Shown here in pieces: positions 1 to 9,397 of a stretch of 64,000 nt of DNA. Source of the stretch: Kitasatospora terrestris (GTDB lineage: Bacteria > Actinomycetota > Actinomycetes > Streptomycetales > Streptomycetaceae); NCBI RefSeq assembly GCF_039542905.1, contig NZ_BAABIS010000001.1, forward strand, positions 1,364,001 to 1,428,000, given 5' to 3'. Numbering within the stretch: the stretch's first letter is position 1; every line of letters starts with the position of its first letter. The position numbers and the translations under genes are program-made. Below the pieces are notes generated by a model that worked only from the letters and a program-made list of their open reading frames with translations, did not search any database and had not been told where the DNA came from.

Positions 1-101
1 GCCTCCCGGCACGCTGCCGCACGACGGCGCTCGGGGCGCGGGCACCGGCCGGGTCGCACAGAATGGGGCGCAGGGGGTCGTGGTGTTGGGAGGTGGGAGG
101 C

Positions 102-2504
102 ATGCAGCTGCCGCCCCCGCGTGGAGGGCCTTTCGGGTCCGTGTTCGACGAGATCGCGACGGCCGTGGTCGACCGTGGGGGTACGGTGCGGCACTGGTCG
201 CGCACGGCCGAGGTCCTGGTGGGCCTGACAGCTGCGGAGGTCTGCGGGCAGCCGATCGGGGACCTGCTGGTCGACGTTTCCGCGTTCGCCGCGCCCGACG
301 TCGAGGAACCGCCGCTGCCGCGTGCCGGGTGGGCGGCGCTGCGGCAGCGCTCCGGTGGCGCGATCGAAGTCGCCTTCCAGGCGGTTCCGCTGCCGGACTC
401 CTCGCTCCTGGTCCTCGCCTGCCCCGTGCACAGTGTGGTCGACTGGGAGCAGGGCGCCGCGCTGTTGCGTGCACTGCTCGCCCAGGACCTGATCGGTATC
501 GGCATCCACGGCACGGACCTGGCCGTCGTGCGGACCAACATCACACCCCAGGCGTTCGGCGGACCCGGCCTTCCGATCGGCAGCCGACTGGCGGAAGTGA
601 TGTCCGCGCGCGACGCGGCGGAGACCGAGGCGACGCTCCGGCAGGTCCTCGATTCGGGCGTGCCGCTCGTCGGGCACGAGCAGCGGATGCGCTCCCCTCA
701 GGTTCCCGAACGGCACTGGAACTTCTCGCTGTCCGCACTCCGGCTGGAGGACGCCACAGGGCACCCGAGCGGCGTAGCCGTGCTCCTGACGGACGCCACC
801 GCCGCGGAACGGGCGCGCCGGGAAATGGAGTTGCGGTACCAGGCATCGGTGCGGATCGGCGCCTCCCTCGACATCGAGCACACCGCCCAGGAGCTCGTGG
901 ACGTCCTCGTGCCGGCCTTCGCGGACCTGGCCTCGGTGGATCTCGCCGAGGCGGTCCTGGTGGGCGACGAGCCCCCGAAGATCGTGGGTGGCGGGGACCT
1001 CCACATGCGCCGGGTGGCGGTGGCCTCGGCGACCGGGCCGTGGCCGGCCCCGCTAGTGCAACCCGGCGAACCGAACCCGCCCTACCCGGACCACCCGGTC
1101 CTGCGGGACTACCAGCACGGCCAGGCCGTCATCGGCGGCCGGGCGGACTACATCGAGGCGTTCGGCACCCCGGAGATCCTCCGCCAGGTCATTCCCGAGC
1201 ACGGTCACTCGGCCATCGCCGTCGCGCTGTTCGCGCGCGGCCTGCTGCTCGGCTCCGTCGACCTCTGGCGCACCGACCGGCGCGCGCCGTTCGACCGGCA
1301 GGACGCGGACCTGCTGACCGAGATCGCGTCCCGGGCGGCCCTGAGCGTGGACAACGCGCGCCGATACACCCGCGAGCACCGGGCCGCCGTCGCCCTCCAG
1401 CAGCGGCTGCTGCCCCCGGCCGACACCGACACGCCCGCGGCCGACACCGCGGGGATGTACCTGCCCGCCGGTGGCGGTGCCGAGGTCAGCGGCGACTGGT
1501 ACGACGTGATCCCGCTGCCCTCGCTGAGGGCCGCCTTCGTCGTCGGCGACGTCATCGGCCACGGCCTGGCCGCCACGGCCACCATGGGGCGGCTGCGCGC
1601 CGCGATCCAGACCCTGGCCGACCTGGAACTCGACCCCGTCGAACTGCTCGCCCACCTGGACGACCTGGTCGCCCGGCTCGCCGCCGAGGCCGGCCCCGAC
1701 GAGCAGGACGCGATCGGGGCCACCTGCCTGTACGCGCTGTACGACCCCGTCACCGGCCGCTGCGTCGTGGCCTCCGCCGGCCACCCGCCGCCGGTCGTCG
1801 TCCCGCCGGACGGCCCGCCGCGCGTTCTGGAGGAGCTCTCCCCGGGCCCTCCGCTGGGCGTCGGCGGCATGCCGTTCGAAGCCACTACGATCGATCTGGC
1901 CCCCGGAACCGTCCTCGCGCTGTACACCGACGGGCTGGTCGAGCGCGCCGACCACGATGCCGAAGCGGGCCTGCGGGACCTGAGCGACCGCCTGGCGGCG
2001 CACTGCCGCCCGGGCCGCCCGCTCGGGGAGATCGGCCACGCCGTGGTCGCCCGGGCCGGTGCACCCACCCCGCGCGATGACGTCGCCCTGCTCCTGGCCC
2101 GCACGCGCGTGCTGCCTCCGCACGCCACCGCCGCCTGGGAGTTCCCGGCAGACCCCGCCGTCATCGCCGAGGCACGCGAGGTGACACGCCGTCAACTCGA
2201 CGCATGGGGATTGGGCGACCTGGCGTTCGCCACCGAACTGGTCGTCAGCGAGCTGGTCACCAACGCCGTCCGATACGCGGGCGGCCCGGTCGGGCTGCGC
2301 TTGATCCACGACCACGTCCTGGTCTGCGAGGTCACCGACCCCAGCAGCACCCAGCCCCGCCTGCGCCGGGCCCGCTGGGCCGACGAAGGCGGCCGCGGCC
2401 TGTTCATCATCGCCCAGCTCACCGCACGCTGGGGCAGCCGCTACGACCAGTCCGGGAAGACGATCTGGACCGAGCAGAGCCTGCCGGCCGCCGGCACTGC
2501 GTGA
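102..2504 (+). CDS. PAS-GAF-SpoIIE protein phosphatase with C-terminal HATPase domain
   Basis: Predicted multidomain PP2C-type Ser/Thr phosphatase of 800 residues, probably cytosolic, that would act on an anti-sigma-factor antagonist. Seen in order: an N-terminal PAS-like sensor (about 15-110), a second PAS-like domain (about 120-235), a GAF domain (about 250-420), a SpoIIE phosphatase domain (about 430-670) with the metal-binding GDWYDV and GDVIGHG motifs, and a GHKL ATPase (about 690-790) with the N-box SELVTNAVRYAGG and a GGRGL lid motif. Having phosphatase and kinase-like ATPase in one chain is common in Streptomyces and suggests an internal partner-switch module. The ATG at 102 is chosen because a near-perfect GGAGGTGGGAGG lies directly upstream; an in-frame ATG at 63 lacks such a site. 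The gene stands alone, converging on the minus-strand ligase gene. The signal sensed is unknown. Confidence 0.9.
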   Translation: MQLPPPRGGPFGSVFDEIATAVVDRGGTVRHWSRTAEVLVGLTAAEVCGQPIGDLLVDVSAFAAPDVEEPPLPRAGWAALRQRSGGAIEVAFQAVPLPDSSLLVLACPVHSVVDWEQGAALLRALLAQDLIGIGIHGTDLAVVRTNITPQAFGGPGLPIGSRLAEVMSARDAAETEATLRQVLDSGVPLVGHEQRMRSPQVPERHWNFSLSALRLEDATGHPSGVAVLLTDATAAERARREMELRYQASVRIGASLDIEHTAQELVDVLVPAFADLASVDLAEAVLVGDEPPKIVGGGDLHMRRVAVASATGPWPAPLVQPGEPNPPYPDHPVLRDYQHGQAVIGGRADYIEAFGTPEILRQVIPEHGHSAIAVALFARGLLLGSVDLWRTDRRAPFDRQDADLLTEIASRAALSVDNARRYTREHRAAVALQQRLLPPADTDTPAADTAGMYLPAGGGAEVSGDWYDVIPLPSLRAAFVVGDVIGHGLAATATMGRLRAAIQTLADLELDPVELLAHLDDLVARLAAEAGPDEQDAIGATCLYALYDPVTGRCVVASAGHPPPVVVPPDGPPRVLEELSPGPPLGVGGMPFEATTIDLAPGTVLALYTDGLVERADHDAEAGLRDLSDRLAAHCRPGRPLGEIGHAVVARAGAPTPRDDVALLLARTRVLPPHATAAWEFPADPAVIAEAREVTRRQLDAWGLGDLAFATELVVSELVTNAVRYAGGPVGLRLIHDHVLVCEVTDPSSTQPRLRRARWADEGGRGLFIIAQLTARWGSRYDQSGKTIWTEQSLPAAGTA

Positions 2505-2535
2505 GCCGCCTCCTCGGCTGTCCGCACCGGGTGGC

Positions 2536-4101
2536 TCAGGCGAGTTCGCGCTTGAGGATCTTGCCGGTGGCCGTCATCGGCAGGCGCTCGACGACCTCCA
2601 CGGACCGCGGGTACTTGTAGCCGGCCAACTGATCCCGGCCCCAGGCGATCAGCTCCTCGGAGGAGGTCGCGACGCCGGGGGCCAGGACGACGAAGGCCTT
2701 GACCTCCTCGCCGTGGCTCGGGTGGGGCACGCCGACGACCGCGGCCAGGCTGATCGCGGGATGCGTCATCAGCACCTCCTCGACCTCGCGCGGGTAGACG
2801 TTGAAGCCGCCGCGGATGATCAGGTCCTTGACCCGGTCGACGATGTAGTAGAAGCCGTCCTCGTCCTTGCGGGCCAGGTCACCGGTGCGGAGCCAGCCGT
2901 TCCTGATCACTTCGGCGGTGGCCTCGGGCCGCTTGTAGTAGCCCTTCATGACGCAGTGCCCCTTCACCGCGACCTCTCCCACCTCGCCGATGCCCGTGAC
3001 CTCCGACCAGTCCGGTCGGACCAGCTTCACCTCGACGCCCCAGACCGGGACGCCGATGGACCCGGGGCGCGAGCCGACGGCGGGGTCGGAGAAGGTCACG
3101 ACCGGAGACGTCTCGGACAGTCCGTAGCCCTCGAGGACCCGCACGCCGAACTTCTCCTCGATCCGCTCGAGGATCTCGACCGGCAGCGCGGCGCCGCCGG
3201 ACGTGCCGACACGAAGGTTGCGGGCGATCCGGTGCACGTCGACGGCGTCCGTGACCGCGCCCAGCAGGCCCCACCACATGGTCGGCACGCCGGCGAAGAA
3301 GGTGATCTCCTCGGTCTCCATCAGCCGCACGACCCGGTCCGCGTCGAAGCGCGGCACGAGGTGGAGGGTCGCGGCCGTCGAGAACCCCGCGTGCATCTGG
3401 ACGGTGGCGCCGAAGGTGTGGAACAGCGGCAGGCAGACAGCGTGACTGTCGGTGGCCGGCCTGCTGCCGAACATCCGGTTGCACGCCATCACGTTCATCA
3501 TCGTGTTGGCGTGGGTGAGTTCCGCACCCTTGGGCCGGCCCGTGGTGCCCGAGGTGTACAGGATGACGGCGGTGTCGCCGGCCTCGGTGGCCACCGGGTC
3601 GAAGACCGGTGACATGCGGGCGAGCGCAGCGCGCATCGTCTGCGCTCCCCCGGATTGCTGTGCTCCGTCGATCGGCGAAGGCGCCTCCGGGTCGGCGGTC
3701 ATCAGGAAGAAGTGCTCGCAGGTCCCTACCTCGTTGAAGGCCGCCCACCCCTCCTCGCCGATCGCCAGGTCAGGCGTGCCCTGGAAGCAGAAGTAGGCCT
3801 TCGCGTCGGCGTCCCGCAGGTGGTAGGCCACCTCGCGGGACTTGAGCAGGATGTTGAGCGGGACGACGACGGCTCCGGCCTTGAGGACGCCGTAGTAGAC
3901 GATCGGGAACTCCGGCACGTTCGGGCAGCTGAGTGCCACCTTGTCGCCCGGTCTTACCCCGCGCTCCACGAGCAGGTTGGCGACCCGGTTCGCGGCGGCG
4001 TCGACCTGGGCGTAGGTGAGGCGCGTCGGGCCGAGGACGACGGCGTCCCGGTTGGGGTACGCGCGGGCGGAGTCCTCGAGCAGGACCGAGAGGTTCAGCA
4101 T
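2536..4101 (-). CDS. long/medium-chain acyl-CoA ligase (AMP-forming), last gene of the nine-gene operon
   Basis: ANL-superfamily acyl-CoA synthetase of 521 residues: acid plus ATP plus CoA gives acyl-CoA, AMP and PPi. The P-loop-like motif YTSGTTGRPKGAE, the GYGLSETSPV motif, the RTGDLARKDEDGF hinge region and the C-terminal catalytic lysine in TATGKILKREL are all present, so it should be active. The start at 4101 gives the normal family N-terminus (LSVLLEDSARAYPNRDAVV) with GGAAGA upstream; a longer frame to 4149 has unlike-protein sequence. It is the distal gene of the minus-strand operon, 72 nt after the DAO-type oxidase. A second, different CoA ligase sits in the divergent operon, so the pathway probably makes two acids needing activation. 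The substrate cannot be read from sequence. Confidence 0.88.
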   Translation of the reverse strand: MLNLSVLLEDSARAYPNRDAVVLGPTRLTYAQVDAAANRVANLLVERGVRPGDKVALSCPNVPEFPIVYYGVLKAGAVVVPLNILLKSREVAYHLRDADAKAYFCFQGTPDLAIGEEGWAAFNEVGTCEHFFLMTADPEAPSPIDGAQQSGGAQTMRAALARMSPVFDPVATEAGDTAVILYTSGTTGRPKGAELTHANTMMNVMACNRMFGSRPATDSHAVCLPLFHTFGATVQMHAGFSTAATLHLVPRFDADRVVRLMETEEITFFAGVPTMWWGLLGAVTDAVDVHRIARNLRVGTSGGAALPVEILERIEEKFGVRVLEGYGLSETSPVVTFSDPAVGSRPGSIGVPVWGVEVKLVRPDWSEVTGIGEVGEVAVKGHCVMKGYYKRPEATAEVIRNGWLRTGDLARKDEDGFYYIVDRVKDLIIRGGFNVYPREVEEVLMTHPAISLAAVVGVPHPSHGEEVKAFVVLAPGVATSSEELIAWGRDQLAGYKYPRSVEVVERLPMTATGKILKRELA

Positions 4102-4173
4102 GGTGTCTTCCGGGGAGGTTGACCGGGCCGGGGCGCGGAGGGGACACACGGCCCGGCCCGGGGCGGGTGGGGG

Positions 4174-5538
4174 TCACACGTGGCTGGACGCGGCGGCGCG
4201 ACGGGCGCGGCGCCGGCTGCCGTTGATCATGTCGGTGAAGCGGTCGAGGGCCCATACCGTGCGCAGGCCGAGCGGACCCAGCATCAGGAAGGGTGGGAAC
4301 GTCGGTTCCTCCGCCCAGATGCCGTCCAGATCCTCGTGCCGCGATCCGTCCACAATCAGGTCGGCGATGAGCGACCCGACGTACGGTGCCTGGGACAGTC
4401 CGTGTCCGTTGCACGCGATCGAGTAGTAGACGTCGTCCTCGATCTGCCCCGCGATCGGCAGGAAGGAGGAGGTCATGGCGATCCAGCCGCCCCACGCGCG
4501 TTCCACGGCGACGTCCGCGAGGCCGGGGAAGCGGGTGGCGAACGCGCCGGCGAGCTCCTCGACCATGGCCCGGTCCGGCGCCTTGGCCGGGAGCGGGTAG
4601 CGCTCCCCCCGTTCGATGCGTCGGACGCCGAACACGATGGTGTTGCGCGGGGTGAGGCGGTAGTGCTCCATGATCTGGTGCTGGGTGATCACCCCCGATC
4701 GGCTGGTCCAGCCCAGCGCGGCAATGCGCTGCGGGGCGATCGGCTCCGTCTCCATCTCGATGAGCCACATCGGCACCGAGAGGCGCTCGGGGGTGATGGC
4801 CCACTCGCCGGAGTACGCGTTCGTCGCGAGCACGGCCTTGTTCGCCCGCACGCTGCCGCGGGGCGTGGAGACCAGCACCCTGCCGCGGTCCCGCCTGACA
4901 TCGGTGACCTTGGTCCGTTCGAACACGAGCGCCGATGACGCAAGCAGGGCGCGACGCACTCCGCGGCTCAGCTTGCCGGGGTTCAGGGCTCCGCCCACGG
5001 CTTCCCGCATGCCGCCCACGAACGTGCGGGGGATGCCGAGTTCCTCGCTGGTGCCGACCGTTCCACCTCCTCCGGCGCGCCGGAGGATCGCGGCGATGGT
5101 CCGCGTCCGCAGCATCTGTCCTCGTCCCACCGCGGCGAAGGCCAGGCCGTTGGGCTCGTAGTCGCAGTCGATGTGGTGGGCCCTGATGAGGTCCTCGGTG
5201 AAACGTGCCGAGTTCTCGCCCAGCCGCACCATGCCGGGCACCTTCCTGGGGTAGAAGAGGCTCAGCAGTCGCAGGTCGCCGCCCGGGACGGAGGCGATCT
5301 GGCCTCCGTTGCGGGAGCTGGCGCCGTAGCCGCAGAACTCGGCCTCCAGCAGCACCACGTCCCGACCGCGGTCGGCGAGCCGCAGGGCCGTCGCCATGCC
5401 GCCCATGCCGCCGCCGATGACGGCGACGTCGCACGTGAGGTCGCCGTCGAGGCTCGGGAGGACGTCCGTGGGCGGGTCGATCCAGCCGGTGAAGGTGCTG
5501 TACTCGACGTTGTCGAGGTTCATGAGCGTACGTTCCAT
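4174..5538 (-). CDS. FAD-dependent amine/amino-acid oxidase (DAO family)
   Basis: DAO-fold flavoprotein of 454 residues, related to glycine oxidase, DadA and gamma-glutamylputrescine oxidase. It would oxidise a C-N bond of a primary or secondary amine or amino acid, giving an imine and H2O2. Seen: the dinucleotide-binding motif VIGGGMGGMATALRLADRG near residue 38, the GASSRNGGQI substrate/FAD segment near residue 75, and the C-terminal IACNGHGLSQAPYVGSLIADLI segment that closes the FAD site. It lies between the aminotransferase and CoA-ligase genes of the operon, which suggests deamination of a pathway intermediate. Start choice is uncertain: ATG 5538 or ATG 5523, neither with a strong Shine-Dalgarno sequence. 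An assignment to gamma-glutamylputrescine oxidase (PuuB) is possible but not proven. Confidence 0.85.
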   Translation of the reverse strand: MERTLMNLDNVEYSTFTGWIDPPTDVLPSLDGDLTCDVAVIGGGMGGMATALRLADRGRDVVLLEAEFCGYGASSRNGGQIASVPGGDLRLLSLFYPRKVPGMVRLGENSARFTEDLIRAHHIDCDYEPNGLAFAAVGRGQMLRTRTIAAILRRAGGGGTVGTSEELGIPRTFVGGMREAVGGALNPGKLSRGVRRALLASSALVFERTKVTDVRRDRGRVLVSTPRGSVRANKAVLATNAYSGEWAITPERLSVPMWLIEMETEPIAPQRIAALGWTSRSGVITQHQIMEHYRLTPRNTIVFGVRRIERGERYPLPAKAPDRAMVEELAGAFATRFPGLADVAVERAWGGWIAMTSSFLPIAGQIEDDVYYSIACNGHGLSQAPYVGSLIADLIVDGSRHEDLDGIWAEEPTFPPFLMLGPLGLRTVWALDRFTDMINGSRRRARRAAASSHV

Positions 5539-5593
5539 TTCTCAGTCGCCCGAGCGCCCGGCGTCGAGCGCTCGGGAAGGCCGGAGCCGGACC

Positions 5594-6850
5594 TCACAAC
5601 GTCTTCAGGAGCCGGTCGAGGGCCTCGGCCGTCGCCTCGATGTCGCCGGTGGTGTGCGCCGTGCTGAGGAAGACCTTGCCGGACGGCATGAACAGGAAGC
5701 CCTGCCGCAGCATCCCTTCGAGGATCACGGCCCAGAGGCCGCCGGTCCCGTGGAGTCCGGTGGCCGCGCCGGCGGGGACGTACTGGAGGAGCGAGCCGAC
5801 CCGGTTGAAGCTGCCGAAGTCGGGGGACGCGCCGAGGACGCCGCCGACGAGGGTTTCGAACTCGGACGAGGTCCGTTCGAGCTGCTCGTAGACCGTGGGG
5901 TCGGCCAGGGCGCTCATCGTCGCGGCGACGGCCGCCAGTGCGATCGGGTTGGCGTTGAAGGTTCCGGCGTGCACGACGCCGGCCGTGACTTGGTCGACGA
6001 GTTCGGCCCGGCCGACGACGGCGCTCTGGGTGAAGCCGCCGGCCATCGCCTTTCCGAAGACGGACAGGTCGGGAAGGACGCCGTACTTCTCGGCCGCCCC
6101 GCCCCGCGCGATCCGAAACCCCGCGATCACCTCGTCGAAGACGAGGACGACACCGTGCCGATCGCACAGCACTCGCAGCGTCGCCAGGAACTGGGGTGAG
6201 GGTACTTCGACGCCGGCGTTGCTCATCACCGGGTCGACGAGCACGGCCGCGATGTCGCGCTCGACGGCCTCGCTCAGCAGGCGCTCGGCCAGCTGTACGT
6301 CGTTGAAGCGCGCCACGACCAGGTCGTCGAGGACGCTTGCCGACTGTCCCGGTCCGCCGGGGGTGGCGGGGCGGTCGCAGTCGTCCTCGGACATTCCGGC
6401 GAACACGGTGTCGTGCCAGCCGTGGTAGCTCTTGGCGAACTTGAGGACGCGGCGCCGGCCGGTGGCGGCGCGCGCGAGGCGGAGCGCCACCTGTACCGCC
6501 TCGGTCCCCGTGTTGCTCCACAGCAGTCGTTCGCCGTGCGGTACCGCTTCGAGGACCGCTTCCGCCGCGAGGTACTCGAGGGGGTGGCCGGTGCCGACGA
6601 CCTGCATCTTCGTCGCGACCTCCGTCACGGCGGACACCACCCGCGGGTCACCGTGACCGAGGACGAGTGGCCCCCAGGCCATCACGTAGTCGACGTATCG
6701 GTCGCCGTCCAGGTCCCAGACGTACGCACCTCGCGCCTCGCGGACGAAGAGCGGGTGGGGAGGCATCGCGGCGCGCAGGCCCGACCCCACACCTCCGCCG
6801 ACACTGCGGCGGGCTCGCTCGAAGGCCGAGCGTGATGATTCCAGGGCCAT
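5594..6850 (-). CDS. class III PLP aminotransferase, glutamate-1-semialdehyde aminomutase-like
   Basis: PLP-dependent fold-type I enzyme of 418 residues, closest in style to glutamate-1-semialdehyde 2,1-aminomutase and related omega-aminotransferases. The Schiff-base lysine is visible in DLSVFGKAMAGGF (about K267); FDEVIAGFR carries the PLP-ring aspartate and SNTGTEAVQVALRLAR is the phosphate-binding region. The start at 6850 has AGGGGTGA upstream and gives the expected N-terminus. As it sits in a catabolic operon with amine oxidases and an aldehyde dehydrogenase, transamination of an omega-amino group or a keto intermediate is more likely than a role in tetrapyrrole synthesis. It starts 17 nt after the alcohol dehydrogenase gene. 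The amino donor and acceptor are unknown. Confidence 0.87.
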   Translation of the reverse strand: MALESSRSAFERARRSVGGGVGSGLRAAMPPHPLFVREARGAYVWDLDGDRYVDYVMAWGPLVLGHGDPRVVSAVTEVATKMQVVGTGHPLEYLAAEAVLEAVPHGERLLWSNTGTEAVQVALRLARAATGRRRVLKFAKSYHGWHDTVFAGMSEDDCDRPATPGGPGQSASVLDDLVVARFNDVQLAERLLSEAVERDIAAVLVDPVMSNAGVEVPSPQFLATLRVLCDRHGVVLVFDEVIAGFRIARGGAAEKYGVLPDLSVFGKAMAGGFTQSAVVGRAELVDQVTAGVVHAGTFNANPIALAAVAATMSALADPTVYEQLERTSSEFETLVGGVLGASPDFGSFNRVGSLLQYVPAGAATGLHGTGGLWAVILEGMLRQGFLFMPSGKVFLSTAHTTGDIEATAEALDRLLKTL

Positions 6851-6867
6851 GAGATCACCCCTGCCTT

Positions 6868-7983
6868 TCAGTACGTGATCACCGAGCGGATGCCGATGCC
6901 GCGCTTCATCTGGTCGAACGCCTCGTTGACGTCCTGCAGACCGATCACACTCGTCACCAGGGAGTCCAGATCGATGCGGTGGCTCATGTAGTGGTCGATC
7001 AGCAACGGGAAGTCGGAAGCCGGCTTGCTGGAGCCGTAGTTCGAGCCGATGAGCGAGAGTTCCTGATCGGACATGACGAAGGGATCGATGGACACCTTCA
7101 GGCCGTCCGCCACCTGCCCGGCAACCACCGCCGTGCCGCCCCGAGCCAGGACCTCGTAGGCCGACTCGATGGTGCGAGGCAGCCCGATGGCCTCGATGGC
7201 GATCTCCACACCGCGTCCGTCGGTGAGCTGTCGCACCCGGTCCGCGAAATCCTCGCGGCCGTTGTTGATCAGGTCGGTCGCGCCGAAGATGCGCGCCTGA
7301 TCCAGCTTCTCGTCGGAGATGTCCGCGGCGATGATCTTCCGCGCGCCGGCGAGCCGAGCACCCTGGATCGCGTTCAGGCCGACGCCACCGCAGCCGAGGA
7401 CCAGCACGGTGTCGCTCGGACGCACACCGGCGGTGTTGACGGCCGCGCCGACACCGGTCGTGACGGCGCATCCGACCAGAGCCGACTGCGGGAACGGGGC
7501 GTCGTCCCGGATGGTGATCGCGCCCGATTCCGGCACGAGGGTGTACTGGCCGAACGTTCCGAGGCCCGCGAAGCTGAGCACGTCGCCCCCGCCGGCGGAC
7601 GTGATCCGGGACCGGCCGTCGAACGACACGTGGTTCGCCGAGTGCTGGCTGACCATGTCGCAGAGGACAGGCCTGCCACTGATGCAATAGCGGCACCGGC
7701 GACAGGAAGGCGTCCAGGACAGCACGACGTGGTCGCCCCTCTTCAGCGTCGTGACGCCTTCGCCGACACTCTCGACGATCCCGGCTCCCTCATGGCCGAG
7801 GATCATCGGCGACGGAACCTCCCAGTCGCCCACGAGCACGTGCAGGTCGCTGTGGCACACTCCGCTTGCCTTGAGCCGCACGAGTACCTCGCCGGGCGGA
7901 GGCGTCGAGGGGAGGGCGACCCGCTCGATGGTCAGCGGTTCGCCGGGGGCCCGGAAGACGGCGGCGTCGAACTCGATGGTCAT
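6868..7983 (-). CDS. zinc-dependent alcohol dehydrogenase (MDR family)
   Basis: Medium-chain dehydrogenase of 371 residues that should interconvert an alcohol and an aldehyde or ketone with NAD(P). Catalytic zinc ligands are visible as C43 (SGVCHSDLH), H64-E65 (LGHEGAG) and a later cysteine in LVGCAVTTGVGA. The structural zinc lobe has the full C-x2-C-x2-C-x7-C set (C94, C97, C100, C108). The Rossmann motif VLGCGGVGLNAI lies near residue 195. It resembles the class III / Rxyl-type dehydrogenases common in actinobacteria. Its ATG overlaps the TGA of the upstream aldehyde dehydrogenase gene (ATGA), so the two are translationally coupled and probably act in sequence on an alcohol released by the hydrolase. 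Confidence 0.9.
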   Translation of the reverse strand: MTIEFDAAVFRAPGEPLTIERVALPSTPPPGEVLVRLKASGVCHSDLHVLVGDWEVPSPMILGHEGAGIVESVGEGVTTLKRGDHVVLSWTPSCRRCRYCISGRPVLCDMVSQHSANHVSFDGRSRITSAGGGDVLSFAGLGTFGQYTLVPESGAITIRDDAPFPQSALVGCAVTTGVGAAVNTAGVRPSDTVLVLGCGGVGLNAIQGARLAGARKIIAADISDEKLDQARIFGATDLINNGREDFADRVRQLTDGRGVEIAIEAIGLPRTIESAYEVLARGGTAVVAGQVADGLKVSIDPFVMSDQELSLIGSNYGSSKPASDFPLLIDHYMSHRIDLDSLVTSVIGLQDVNEAFDQMKRGIGIRSVITY

Positions 7984-9371
7984 GACGGGTTTCCTCCAGT
8001 GGGCTGCGCCGGACGGGTCGGAGCGGTGCGGATGAGCTTCCGGTTGGCGAACTCGTCGATTCCGGCCCGGCCCAGTTCCCGGCCGAACCCGGACCGCTTG
8101 ACCCCGCCGAAGGGCAGTTCCGCGCCTTCGAGGCCGACGCCGTTGACGAAGACCATGCCCGCGTCGATCCGGTCGGCGACGCGCGCCGCCTGGTCGACGT
8201 CAATCGTGAACACGTAGGAGCCCAGCCCGTACGGTGTCGCGTTCGCCAGTTCTACCGCCTCGTCCTCGGACCGGGCCCGGTGGAGGATCGCGACGGGGCC
8301 GAAGAGCTCCTCGGCGGCCGTGGGCGAGGTCGGCGACACGTCCGTCAGGACGCCGGGCGGGAAGTGCGCCCCTTCGCGCTGCCGTGCGGCGATGAAAGTC
8401 GCTCCGTGGTCGACGGCTCGCTCGACCTGTTCCTCGAGGTACTCGGCGGCGGCGACCGAGGACAGGGGCGCCAGGCCGTCGGTCATGGCGAGCACCTTGC
8501 GGGTGAACGCGTCGAGGAAGGCGTCGTAGAGGTCGTCGGCGACGATGAACCGCTTCGCGCCGTTGCACGCCTGGCCGGTGTTCTCGAACCGGGCCTCGAC
8601 CGCCGCCTGGACCGTGGTGTCGAGGTCGTCGGTGGACAGCACGATGAAGGGGTCCGAGCCGCCCAGTTCGAGCACCACCTTCTTGAGGCTGCGCCCGGCC
8701 TGCGCGGCGACCTCCGCACCGGCCCGCTCCGAACCGGTGAAGGAGACCCCCTGCACCCGGGGGTCCGCGATGGCGGCGGCGATCTGCTGGCGGGTGGCGT
8801 AGACGTTGACGTAGCAGCCCTCGGGAGCGCCCGCGTCGGTGAACAACTGCTGGAGGGCTGCGGCGGACTCCGGGCACTGCGAGGCGTGCTTGAGCACGAT
8901 GGTGTTGCCCAGCGCGAGGTTCGGTGCGGCGAACCGGGCCACCTGGTAGTACGGGTAGTTCCAGGGCATGATGCCCAGGAGCACGCCGGTCGGCCGGCGG
9001 CGGATGAAAGCGGTGCCCTCTCCCCCCAGGAGCTCGATCGGCTCGTCGGCGAGGAACGCCTCCGCGTTCTCGGCGTAGTACCGGTAGATGGAGGCGCTGA
9101 ACTCGACCTCCCCGAGGGCCTGGTCCAGCGGCTTGCCCATCTCCCGCCGGATGATCGCGGCGAGCTGCGCGCTGCGCTCCTCGTGCAGGTCGGCGACGGC
9201 GCCGAGCAGCCGGGCGCGCTGGCCGATGGAGGTCTGCCTCGACCAGTGCGCGTAGGCCTTCGCCGCCGCGTCGAGCGCTCCGTCGACGGCCTGGTCCGTC
9301 GCGGTGGGGTACTCCTTGACCACCGTGCCGTCGGCGGGGTCCACCACCGCGTACACGTGCCTGTTCGCCAT
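7980..9371 (-). CDS. NAD(P)-dependent aldehyde (succinate-semialdehyde type) dehydrogenase
   Basis: Aldehyde dehydrogenase of 463 residues: aldehyde plus NAD(P)+ plus water gives the acid. The catalytic cysteine is visible in ENTGQACNGAKRF (about C269), the general-base glutamate in KKVVLELGGSDPFIV and the oxyanion/cofactor region in GIMPWNYPYYQVAR. The short N-terminus starting YAVVDPADGTVVKEYP is typical of the succinate-semialdehyde dehydrogenase (GabD/Sad) branch. The start at 9371 is preceded by AAGGAGTC; an ATG at 9401 is possible but adds nothing conserved. The gene overlaps the alcohol dehydrogenase by four bases. Together with the nearby amine oxidase and aminotransferase it should remove the aldehyde formed by amine oxidation. 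Confidence 0.9.
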   Translation of the reverse strand: MANRHVYAVVDPADGTVVKEYPTATDQAVDGALDAAAKAYAHWSRQTSIGQRARLLGAVADLHEERSAQLAAIIRREMGKPLDQALGEVEFSASIYRYYAENAEAFLADEPIELLGGEGTAFIRRRPTGVLLGIMPWNYPYYQVARFAAPNLALGNTIVLKHASQCPESAAALQQLFTDAGAPEGCYVNVYATRQQIAAAIADPRVQGVSFTGSERAGAEVAAQAGRSLKKVVLELGGSDPFIVLSTDDLDTTVQAAVEARFENTGQACNGAKRFIVADDLYDAFLDAFTRKVLAMTDGLAPLSSVAAAEYLEEQVERAVDHGATFIAARQREGAHFPPGVLTDVSPTSPTAAEELFGPVAILHRARSEDEAVELANATPYGLGSYVFTIDVDQAARVADRIDAGMVFVNGVGLEGAELPFGGVKRSGFGRELGRAGIDEFANRKLIRTAPTRPAQPTGGNPS

Positions 9372-9397
9372 CCTGACTCCTTCTTCGTGTCCGGGGT

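Noticed and set aside
1..101. End of an upstream gene
   Set aside because: No frame in this short stretch shows a recognisable protein end; it is treated as leader of the SpoIIE gene.
5594..6850. hemL, glutamate-1-semialdehyde aminomutase of haem synthesis
   Set aside because: No haem genes are near and the gene is embedded in an amine catabolic operon; sequence similarity alone fits the broader class III group.
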